Shown piece after piece: positions 57,479-64,000 of a stretch of DNA of 64,000 nucleotides (position 1 is the stretch's first letter; every line of letters starts with the position of its first letter). Where the stretch lies: positions 1 through 64,000 of the forward strand of contig CAWGKQ010000010.1 of assembly GCA_963823245.1 (NCBI GenBank). Direction: 5' to 3'. Origin of the DNA: JAWVFM01 sp963823245. Its GTDB lineage: Bacteria > Actinomycetota > Thermoleophilia > Solirubrobacterales > 70-9. Made by a program: the position numbers and the translations under genes. The notes below the pieces were generated by a model. The model did not search any database and was not told where the DNA came from. It was given only the letters and a program-made list of their open reading frames with translations.

Positions 57479-58406
57479 GAACCTCGCCCACCTGCGTCAG
57501 GCGCGTGCCCGTGGCGCTCACCGCTCGCGACGCCGCCTCGAGGCCCTCCGGCGGAATCGTCGCCACGAGCTCGTAGTCCTCGCCGCCTGAAGCGGCGAGC
57601 TCGATCGCCTCGACGGAAGCGCGTTCCGCGAGCGCAGCGAGACCCGGCTCGAGGGGAAGGCGATCGAGCTCGATCTCCACGCGAACCCCGCTCGCCGCCG
57701 CGAGATGGTCGGCATCGGCGCCCAGGCCGTCGGACACGTCGATCATGGCGGTCACGCCGGCGGTCGCGAGCGCGCGGCCCGCGCCGAGGCGCGGCTCGGG
57801 CTCGAGCTGGCGCCGCACGAGCTCGGCCGCGACATCCGGCTCGAGGTCGTCCCGAAGGCCCGGCTCGGAGAGCAGCAACAGGCCCGCGGCAGCGCCGCCC
57901 AGCGTTCCCGTCACCACGAGCGCGTCGCCCGGCCTGGCGCCCGCGCGGCTCACGAGCTCCTCCGCGGCGCCCGCGTGGCCGACGACCGTGAGGCCCAGCC
58001 ACAGGACCGGTGCTCGGGTGATGTCGCCGCCGACGATCGCGACGCCCTGCTCGCCCGCCACGCCGACGAGGCCGGCGCCGACCTCGAGCAGGTCCTCCTC
58101 GGCCAGCCCCTCCGGGATCCCGACGATGACGTACGCCTCGCCCGGCTCCGCGCCCATGGCGGCGAGGTCGGAGAGCGCGGCCGCCATCGCCTTCGCGCCG
58201 ACCGCGCGGGGCGGGGCGGTGGCAAGGTCGAAGTGAACGCCCTCGACGGTGGCGTCGACGGACGTGGCGGTGGCCCCGTGCGGAACGGTCACGGCCGCGT
58301 CGTCGCCGCTGGCGACGGCCACCCGGTCGCCGTCGCCGAGCCCGGCGGCCCCCCCTGCTTCGGCGAGCGACCGCAACGTCGCGATCAGGTCGAACTCGCC
58401 GTTCAT
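57375..58406 (-). CDS. thiL: Thiamine-monophosphate kinase
   Basis: The 343-aa product phosphorylates thiamine phosphate to the diphosphate cofactor. PurM-like ATP-binding features are visible: GDDAAVTVPHGATATSVDAT near residue 33, ALSDLAAMGAEPGEAYVIVG near residue 75, GDITRAPVLWLGLTVVGHAG near residue 122, DVSDGLGADADHLAAASGVR near residue 224, and ASGGEDYELVATIP. It lies 5 nt after the PBP gene in the same direction and ends under the FlgM-like gene. Confidence 0.93.
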   Translation of the reverse strand: MNGEFDLIATLRSLAEAGGAAGLGDGDRVAVASGDDAAVTVPHGATATSVDATVEGVHFDLATAPPRAVGAKAMAAALSDLAAMGAEPGEAYVIVGIPEGLAEEDLLEVGAGLVGVAGEQGVAIVGGDITRAPVLWLGLTVVGHAGAAEELVSRAGARPGDALVVTGTLGGAAAGLLLLSEPGLRDDLEPDVAAELVRRQLEPEPRLGAGRALATAGVTAMIDVSDGLGADADHLAAASGVRVEIELDRLPLEPGLAALAERASVEAIELAASGGEDYELVATIPPEGLEAASRAVSATGTRLTQVGEVLRGAETVLRGPEGAELAPSGFDQLGRSRARSGRA

Positions 58407-58411
58407 CTGGT

Positions 58412-60594
58412 CTAGGGCGCGCCGCCGCCCCCGCCACCGCCCCCCGGCGTCGGGAGCGGTCCCTGGCCGGCGCCCGGCGCATAGAGGTTCGGCGGGTAGC
58501 CCCCGCTCGAGCCCGTCGACGACGTGTTGCCGCCGCTGGTCGAGGTCGAGGGGGTCGAGGGGTAGCTTGGCGTCGCGTAGGTCGTGCTGGGCACCTTCGA
58601 CGGCGCCGACGACGTGTACTGCCCGTAGTACGGCGAGAGGCTCGGCATGCTGGTGGGCTGCTGGAACGGCTGGCAGCTACCGGCGGTGGCGGCGTCCATG
58701 TACTGGCGCCAGATCGGGCCCGACGTCGGTCCGCCGAACCCGGTCTCCGCGCGCGAGAGCGGGTGGCCCGTCCACACCGCCGTCGCATAGTTCGTCGTGA
58801 ACCCTGCGAACCATGCGTCCGAGAGGCCCTGCGACGTCCCGGTCTTGCCGGCCTGGCCGTCGCTCGGGCAGCCCGAGATCGACGTGTAGCCGGCGCCGGT
58901 GCCGCTCGTGATCACGCCCTCGAGGATCTTCGTGACCTCGTAGGCGACCCCGGCGCTCAGGACGCGCTTGCCCTCGTCGGCGGCGGCGGTCTCCGTCTTG
59001 CCGTCCGGGAATTCGACCTTCGCGATCGCGGTGGCCGGATGGTGGACGCCGCCGTTCGCCAGCGTCGCGTAGGCATCGGCCATCTCGAGAGGCGTGACGC
59101 CGACGCTGAGACCGCCGATCGCGTCCGCCGGCGGGATGAAGCAGTTCGGCCCGAGCTTGCACGGGCTCTGATCGGGCTTGATGCCGAGTGGCGATGTGAT
59201 GCCCATCGAGTATGCGGTCTTCGCGAAGTTCTCCGGCCCGACGTCGAGGCCGAGCTGGGCGAAGACGACGTTCACCGAGTCCCAGGTGGCCTGGGTGAGG
59301 TCGTAGGTGCCGCCGCCCGGCTCGGCGTTCGCGACCTCCCAGCTGCCGCCCCCGGGAATCGAGAGCGTCTTCGGCGAGTTGCCGTTGTAGTAGGTCGAGT
59401 TCGGGTCGGCGCCGTCCTTGATCGCGGTGGTCAGGACGAACGTCTTGAACGAGGAACCTGGCTGGCGGTGGGCCTGCGCCGCGAAGTTGAACTGGCTGTT
59501 CTCCGAGAACCGCTGTGTCGAGGCGAGCGCGACGATCTCGCCCGTCTTCGGGTTCACCGACGCGAGGGCGGACGCCGGGCCGCCACCGGAATAGCAGACC
59601 GAGCAGGCGTCGACGGCCTGCTGCGCCGCCTCCTGCAGGCGGGGCTGGATCGTCGTGTAGACCTTGAGGCCGCCGTTCTCGACCGTGTTGAGCCCGTACT
59701 TGTCGACGAGCTGCTGCTTGACGAGGTCGAAGATGTAGGGCTGCGTGATGCGGCTGTACTTCTGGCTCGGGTCGAGGCCGAGGCCGGAACGGACGGCGTT
59801 CGTGTACTCGCGCGCGGAGATGTAGCCCTGTTGCGTGCATCGCCAGCAGCACGTCGTTGCGGCGGGCGAGCGCGGCGCGCGGGTTGAGGAACGGGTTGTA
59901 CTCGGAGGGCGCCTGGGGAAGGCCGGCGATCATCGCCGCCTCGGGAAGCGAGAGCTCGCTCGCGTGCTTGGAGAAGTAGGTCTCCGCGGCGGCCTCGGCG
60001 CCGATCGCCGTCGCGCCGTTGTTGGTCCCGTAAGGCGCGGTGTTGAGGTACTTGTTGAGGATCCAGGCTCTTCGAGTGGGCGGCCTCCTCGTCGTTCGCG
60101 AGGTGCGCCTCGTTGATCTTGCGCTCGATCGTCTCCTGCGGGTCGGCGATGTAGAGGTTGCGGACGAGCTGCTGGGTGATCGTCGAGCCGCCCTGCACCG
60201 GCTTGCCGCCGGCGAGGGCGTCCTTGACGCCGGCCCGGACGATCGCCTCGGGATCGATGCCGCCGTGCTCGTAGAAGTTCTTGTCCTCGATCGCGACCGT
60301 GGCGTCCTTCAGGTCCTGGGGGATCTTCGTCCCGGGGATCGGCTGGCGGATGTTGTCGGCGTGGATCACGCCGATGCGCGTGCCGTCGGCGGCGTAGACC
60401 TGCGTGATCCGGCCCTTCTTGATCGGCTTCAGCGAGCCGAGCGCGGGCGCGGAGTCGTAGATCGAGATCACCCAAGCGGCGGCGGCACCTAGCGCGATTC
60501 CGCCGATGGCGGCGAGGATGCCGATCCCCAGCAGGATCTTCTTTCCGGGCGAGCCGCGCCGGCGGCGAAGCCGTCTGCGCTGGCGTTGCGTCAT
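58412..60594 (-). CDS. Class A penicillin-binding protein, two frameshifts
   Basis: This is a bifunctional peptidoglycan glycosyltransferase/transpeptidase. The basic N-terminus and membrane helix (ILLGIGILAAIGGIALGAAA) lead into the GT51 domain (VAIEDKNFYEHGGIDPEAIV; GGSTITQQLVRNLYI). Near 60064-60072 and again near 59828-59838 the frame changes, each explained by one extra base. The middle part carries AAMIAGLPQAPSEYNPFLNP. The last frame holds the transpeptidase motifs QPGSSFKTFV (SxxK), then SVN and KTGTSQGLSDAWFAG (KTG). It ends in a Ser/Thr/Pro- and Gly-rich tail. Repaired length is about 727 aa. Confidence 0.9.
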
Positions 60595-60637
60595 GGAGCC
60601 GTCAAAGGTTAGCCACCCGGCATCGTCGGCTTCACAC

Positions 60638-61405
60638 CTACGACAGCACCCCGGCCGCGCGGAGCGCCTCGTGAGCGCGCTCGCGCAGCTTCGCCTCCTC
60701 GGCGCCGGTCTTCGTGCGCTCCGGGTCGCGGCGGCCGTGGACGTCGATGCGGACGCCGTCGGCGGTGATCTCGGCGACGTCGACGGTCGGGATCTCCGCC
60801 GCCTCGAGCGCGGAGCGCGCCCGGCCGAGGTCGGCGCCGGGCGGCAACCACACGGATGCGGCGGGCGGCGCCGTTCGATCGCCGGTGGAGCGGTTGAAGA
60901 CGACGCTCGTGACCACCTTCTCGTTCGGCACGACCATGAGTCGCCCGTCGCCGGGGTCGAGGTAGGTGTAGGAGAGGGTCAGGTCGTCGACGCGGCCAGT
61001 CTCGTCCTCGATCGTCACCGAGTCGCCGATCCGAATCGGCTGCGCGATCGCGAGCAGGATGCCCGCCATCGGGTTGGCCAGCACCTGGCGCGCCGCGAGC
61101 CCGACGATCAGCGTGAGGACGGCGCTGGACGCGAGGATGCCGGTGGCCAGGCGGTTGAAGTTATGGAATCGCGATAGGGCGAGCGCCGCCCCGATCAGGA
61201 GGATCACGACGAAGATGAGGCGGCGAATCACCCGCAGCCGGGTCTGAGCCGCGCGCGAAACGCCGCCGTCGCCGATGCGGGCCGCGACGCGCCCGCCGCG
61301 GCCGATAACCAGGCGGTCGACGAGGAAGGCGACGCCGATGGCGACGGCCATCGTGATGATCGCCGAGACGGCGTCGTTCGAGAGGGAGATTGCGGCGAGG
61401 TTCAC
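60638..61405 (-). CDS. Small-conductance mechanosensitive channel (MscS family)
   Basis: The 255-aa protein has three N-terminal membrane helices (about residues 12-32, 58-78 and 90-112). The pore-lining region LIVGLAARQVLANPMAGILL is followed by the beta-domain signature RIGDSVTIEDETGRVDDLTL, TYLDPGDGRLMVVPNEKVVT, and a C-terminal cytoplasmic part. It releases solutes on hypo-osmotic shock. It stands alone on the minus strand upstream of the PBP gene. Confidence 0.92.
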   Translation of the reverse strand: MNLAAISLSNDAVSAIITMAVAIGVAFLVDRLVIGRGGRVAARIGDGGVSRAAQTRLRVIRRLIFVVILLIGAALALSRFHNFNRLATGILASSAVLTLIVGLAARQVLANPMAGILLAIAQPIRIGDSVTIEDETGRVDDLTLSYTYLDPGDGRLMVVPNEKVVTSVVFNRSTGDRTAPPAASVWLPPGADLGRARSALEAAEIPTVDVAEITADGVRIDVHGRRDPERTKTGAEEAKLRERAHEALRAAGVLS

Positions 61406-61443
61406 CGAATGTGTTTTCGCGTCGTCGACCTAGGGTTCCTGCC

Positions 61444-62067
61444 ATGCAGGCCATCCTTCTCGACGCGTTGGGCACGCTCCTGGAGCTCGAGCCGCCATGG
61501 GAGCGGCTGCGCGGGGACCCCCAGCGCGCGCGTCGGGCCTTCGAGACCGAGATGGCCTACTACCGGGAGCACAGCATCGAGGGGCGGGACGAGGCGTCGC
61601 TTGCGGACCTCCGGGTGCGGTGCGCGGCGCTTCTGTCTCGGGGGCTGGCCAGGGAGGTCGGGGTCCCGGAGATGATGGCCGCAATCCGGTTTCACGCCTT
61701 CGATGATGCGGCGCCGGCACTCAGGGAGCTTCGAGCGCGCGGGCTGCGGCTCGTGGTGGTCTCGAACTGGGACTACGCGCTGCCCGAGGTGCTGGAGCGC
61801 GTGGGGCTGCTTTCGCTGCTGGATGGCGTGGTGACGTCCGCCGGGGTCGGAGCGTCCAAGCCGGACCCAGCGATCTTCCGGGAGGCGCTGGAGGTGGCCG
61901 GCTCTGGCGCCGCGGAGGCGCTCCATGTCGGAGATAGCGGCGAGGAGGATGTTGCCGGGGCCGAGTCGGCGGGCATCCGGGCCGCCCTGCTCGACCGCTC
62001 GGGCAACGGCGACATCGCGTCCTTGAACGAACTCCGGACAGCGTTTGGGGATTCAGACCGCCTATAG
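61444..62067 (+). CDS. HAD-superfamily hydrolase
   Basis: This 207-aa protein has HAD motifs I (AILLDALGTLLEL, where the second Asp is replaced by G-T-L context typical of the IA group), II (LVVVSNWD), III (Lys in ASKPDPAIF) and IV (HVGDSGEEDVAGAESAG). It is probably a phosphatase of unknown substrate. The first Asp of the DxD pair is present (LLDALG), the second position is Ala; that is a departure from DxDGT and could weaken phosphatase activity. ATG 61444 starts exactly at the domain. Confidence 0.87.
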   Translation: MQAILLDALGTLLELEPPWERLRGDPQRARRAFETEMAYYREHSIEGRDEASLADLRVRCAALLSRGLAREVGVPEMMAAIRFHAFDDAAPALRELRARGLRLVVVSNWDYALPEVLERVGLLSLLDGVVTSAGVGASKPDPAIFREALEVAGSGAAEALHVGDSGEEDVAGAESAGIRAALLDRSGNGDIASLNELRTAFGDSDRL

Positions 62068-62084
62068 CGGCTTGAATCCCCAAA
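62044..62084 (+). terminator. Long perfect hairpin overlapping the HAD stop codon
   Basis: A 12-bp perfect stem (TTTGGGGATTCA / TGAATCCCCAAA) encloses a further CCGC/GCGG pair. The HAD stop lies inside the loop side. There is no T run. It is best read as a factor-assisted terminator or mRNA-stability hairpin before the next gene, which starts 23 nt later. Confidence 0.6.
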
Positions 62085-62106
62085 GTCCGAATCGGGCGTC
62101 CATACC

Positions 62107-62866
62107 ATGCGCTCGGTGACCACCTCTCCCTCGCTGCCTCCCCCCAACGTGGGCGCCCCAGCGGCCGATCCTGCTCCGCCGCCACCGGCGCCCGAAGCAC
62201 CGATCTGGGGGCCCTCGAAGACCATCCTCGGCATCGTCGTGCTCCTCGTGGCCGTCGTGCTCGAGGGCGGTGTCGTAGCGATCTTCGATCCCGGGCTGAA
62301 GGACGTTGCCGCCAAGCTCGTCCTCCAGGCGATGCTCGCCGCGACGCTGGTGGCGGTGGCGTTCGTCATGCCCGGGGACGGAAAGCCCATGCACGAAGGA
62401 GGCGCTCGGCCTGCGCCGGCCGCCCGAGGGAGTGGAGACGGCGACGCGCACCGCGCTCATCGGCTACGGCGCGTACTTCGTGTTCGTCATCGCCTACGCG
62501 AACCTCGTCCATCCCCATCAGAAGGACCTGACGCGGGCGCTCGGCTTCAACCACGGCACGGCCGCCGCGATCGTGATCGGCCTGCTCGTGATCCTCGCCG
62601 CGCCAATCTCGGAGGAGATCTTCTTTCGCGGATTCGTCTTCCGCGGCATGAGGCGCGCGCTGCCGTTCGTCGCCGCAGCGGTGATCTCGGCCGTGATCTT
62701 CGGCGCCTTCCATTACACCGGGACGTCGAGCCTCACGGTGCTGCCGCAGCTCGCCGTCCTCGGGCTCGCGCTGGCCTGGATCTACGAGCGGACCGGCTCG
62801 ATCTACCCGACGATGGCGGTGCACGCCGTCAACAACACCCTCGCCTTCATCATCCTCACCTCATGA
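62107..62866 (+). CDS. CPBP (CAAX-like) intramembrane metalloprotease, one frameshift
   Basis: The N-terminus is Pro-rich and then hydrophobic (TILGIVVLLVAVVLEGGVVA). Near 62386-62396 one extra base moves the frame, and the second frame continues with YGAYFVFVIAYANLV and the CPBP signatures: EEIFFRGFVFRGMRRAL (motif 1, EExxxR), FGAFHYTG (motif 2) and the later HAVNN (motif 3). It is about 252 aa after repair. The family handles membrane-protein processing or protects against self-made peptides. The stop overlaps the ABC ATPase start, which suggests a link to that exporter. Confidence 0.85.
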
Positions 62867-63774
62867 GCCCCGCCGATCCTAAAGCCGGCGACTCCGCGAT
62901 CAGGCTGCGCGGGTTCGTCAAGCGCTTCGGCGAGATAACCGCGGTCGATGGTCTCGACCTCGATGTCCCCTACGGCACGTGCGTCGGCCTCCTGGGGCCC
63001 AACGGCGCCGGGAAGTCGACCACGATGAAGGCGCTGACGGCGCAGGTCATCGCCGACGCCGGTGAGCTCGAGGTGCTCGGCCACCGGCTCCCAGGCGATT
63101 CGAAGCAGGCGCGCGCGGAGATGGGCGTGGTGCCGCAGCTCGACAACCTCGACGTGTCGCTGACCGTCGAGCAGAACCTTCTCGTGTTCGCGCACCTGTA
63201 CAGGGTCGGTACGGCCGACCGAAGGGACGCCATCGAGCGCGCGCTCGAGATCGCGATGCTCGCCGACCGCCGCCACTCGAAGGTGGGCGAGCTCTCGGGC
63301 GGCATGCGCCGCCGCCTCCTGATCGCGCGCGCCCTGATCCACCAGCCGCAGCTGGTGCTCCTCGACGAGCCGACCGTCGGCCTCGACCCGCAGGTCCGCG
63401 TGGGCATGTGGGCCCTCATCGACCGGATGCGCGCTGAGGGCGTCTCGATCCTCATGAGCACGCACTACATCGAGGAGGCCGAGCGCCTCTGCGACCAGGT
63501 GACGATCATGTCGCACGGGAAGGCGGTCGCAGTCGGCCGGCCGCGGGAGCTCATCGCCGAGCACGCCGGGACGGAGGCGATCGAGGTCTACGGGCCGCCG
63601 CAGCGCCTGGCCGAGATCGAGCGGCTCGCGGGCGAGCGCGGATGGTCGAGCCGCCGCACTGGCACCTCGGTCTCGATCCTGCGCTCGAACGGCACCGCCG
63701 AGCTCGACGGCGTGCGCCGCGTCACAAACCTCGAGGACGTCTTCGTCCTCTTGACCGGAGAGGAGATTCAGTGA
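62863..63774 (+). CDS. ABC-2-type exporter ATP-binding subunit (DrrA/NodI-like)
   Basis: The 303-aa ATPase has Walker A LLGPNGAGKSTTMKAL near residue 40, a Q-loop, signature LSGGMRRRLLIARALI, Walker B LVLLDEPTVGLDPQ and the H-loop STHYIEEAERL. The C-terminal extension fits DrrA/NodI-type export ATPases. ATG 62863 overlaps the protease stop (ATGA). The permease follows after the two-hairpin element. Confidence 0.94.
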   Translation: MSPADPKAGDSAIRLRGFVKRFGEITAVDGLDLDVPYGTCVGLLGPNGAGKSTTMKALTAQVIADAGELEVLGHRLPGDSKQARAEMGVVPQLDNLDVSLTVEQNLLVFAHLYRVGTADRRDAIERALEIAMLADRRHSKVGELSGGMRRRLLIARALIHQPQLVLLDEPTVGLDPQVRVGMWALIDRMRAEGVSILMSTHYIEEAERLCDQVTIMSHGKAVAVGRPRELIAEHAGTEAIEVYGPPQRLAEIERLAGERGWSSRRTGTSVSILRSNGTAELDGVRRVTNLEDVFVLLTGEEIQ

Positions 63775-63830
63775 GGTGCTTTAGCACCGAAAGAAGCGTG
63801 TCAGGCGGCGAAGCCGCTCGCAGGAGGTGT
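63775..63830 (+). repeat. Two-hairpin intergenic element, copy 4
   Basis: On the + strand: stem GGTGC/GCACC with loop ttta (63775-63788), spacer gaaagaagcgtgtca (15 nt), stem GCGGC/GCCGC with loop gaa, then CGCA and AGGAGG, which is the permease ribosome binding site. The spacer matches copy 1 at 11 of 15 positions. Just after it, AGGT-gtc-ACCT can pair and could mask the ribosome binding site. Confidence 0.65.
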
Positions 63831-63836
63831 CACCTG

Positions 63837-64000
63837 ATGTCCGTAGCCGAAGCAACCCGCCGCCTTCACCGCCTCGAGCCGACGGCCCTGCGGGGTGTGA
63901 TGGTGCGGGAGGTCGTCAACTTCTCGTCGTTCTGGCGCTCGTCGACGTTCTCGTCGACGGTCGACCCCACCATCTACCTGCTCGCGTTCGGCTTCGGCTT
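63837..64000 (+). CDS. ABC-2-type permease (5' part only)
   Basis: ATG 63837 has AGGAGG 9-10 nt upstream. The visible 54 residues read MSVAEATRRLHRLEPTALRG and then FWRSSTFSSTVDPTIYLLAF, the start of a NodJ/DrrB-type export permease with a first membrane helix beginning at the window edge. It pairs with the ATPase upstream. The rest lies beyond the window. Confidence 0.85.
   Translation, partial: MSVAEATRRLHRLEPTALRGVMVREVVNFSSFWRSSTFSSTVDPTIYLLAFGFG

Noticed and set aside
62107..63774. 555-aa frame joining the protease N-terminus to the ABC ATPase
   Set aside because: The protease continues in another frame to 62866 and the ATPase has its own ATG at 62863.

Overview
The window is high-GC, densely coded DNA with many GTG starts and 4-nt GTGA/ATGA gene overlaps. 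A 14-subunit-type nuo operon, an rpsF-ssb-rpsR-rplI-dnaB block, FAD-dependent thymidylate synthase (ThyX), GT20 and TreT-like trehalose enzymes and an FlgM-like anti-sigma protein together suggest a soil actinobacterium. My best guess is the class Thermoleophilia (Solirubrobacterales/Gaiellales side); this is inferred from gene content, not from a marker tree.

Layout. 1-12.7 kb (+): the end of nuoG, then nuoH, a cupin gene, nuoI-J-K-L-M-N, a VOC protein, a nitrilase-family hydrolase and a tandem-domain ThyX. 12.7-14.6 kb (-): a membrane protein, a 75-aa protein and a CBS protein. 14.6-15.7 kb (+): a small protein and a Flp/TadE-like secreted or pilin-like protein.

15.7-40.2 kb is an accessory region. 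The 3' end of the TadE-like gene recurs in it as fragments at 19.6, 35.15 and 40.13 kb, all in the same orientation, and the two inner fragments share about 155 bp. These copies divide the region into three blocks. Block (i) is a DUF1254/DUF1214 gene with two paralogous unknown genes, a SHOCT protein and a 58-aa membrane protein. Block (ii) is about 15.4 kb: two FAD oxidoreductases (one fused to an acetoacetate-decarboxylase-like domain), a SnoaL-like protein, a membrane protein, a C1 peptidase / phospholipase D / phospholipase C operon, a class V aminotransferase, a cNMP-binding protein and two uncharacterised genes. Block (iii) is a zwf remnant, a quinone oxidoreductase, a GH15 hydrolase and an intact zwf. 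I see no integrase or transposase in the region.

40.2-48.5 kb (-) is core: DUF2804, biotin carboxylase/BCCP, purA, a DnaC-like ATPase coupled to dnaB, rplI, rpsR, ssb, rpsF. 49-55.4 kb (-) carries two trehalose-forming glycosyltransferases and a response regulator / histidine kinase / HtrA lipoprotein operon. 55.4-64 kb holds a peptidase-like membrane protein, the FlgM-like protein, thiL, a class A PBP, an MscS channel, a HAD hydrolase, a CPBP protease and an ABC-2 export pair running off the end.

Two cross-cutting observations matter most. First, at least eight single-base frameshifts interrupt conserved genes (nuoG, C1 peptidase, PLC, GH15, histidine kinase, PBP twice, CPBP protease). Several of these should be essential or strongly conserved, so indel error in the assembly is likely, and apparent fusions such as kinase-HtrA must not be believed. 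Second, a short intergenic element made of hairpin, about 15-nt spacer, hairpin, CGCA occurs at four places (44.15, 46.46, 48.80 and 63.78 kb) and may be an undescribed structured repeat or RNA.
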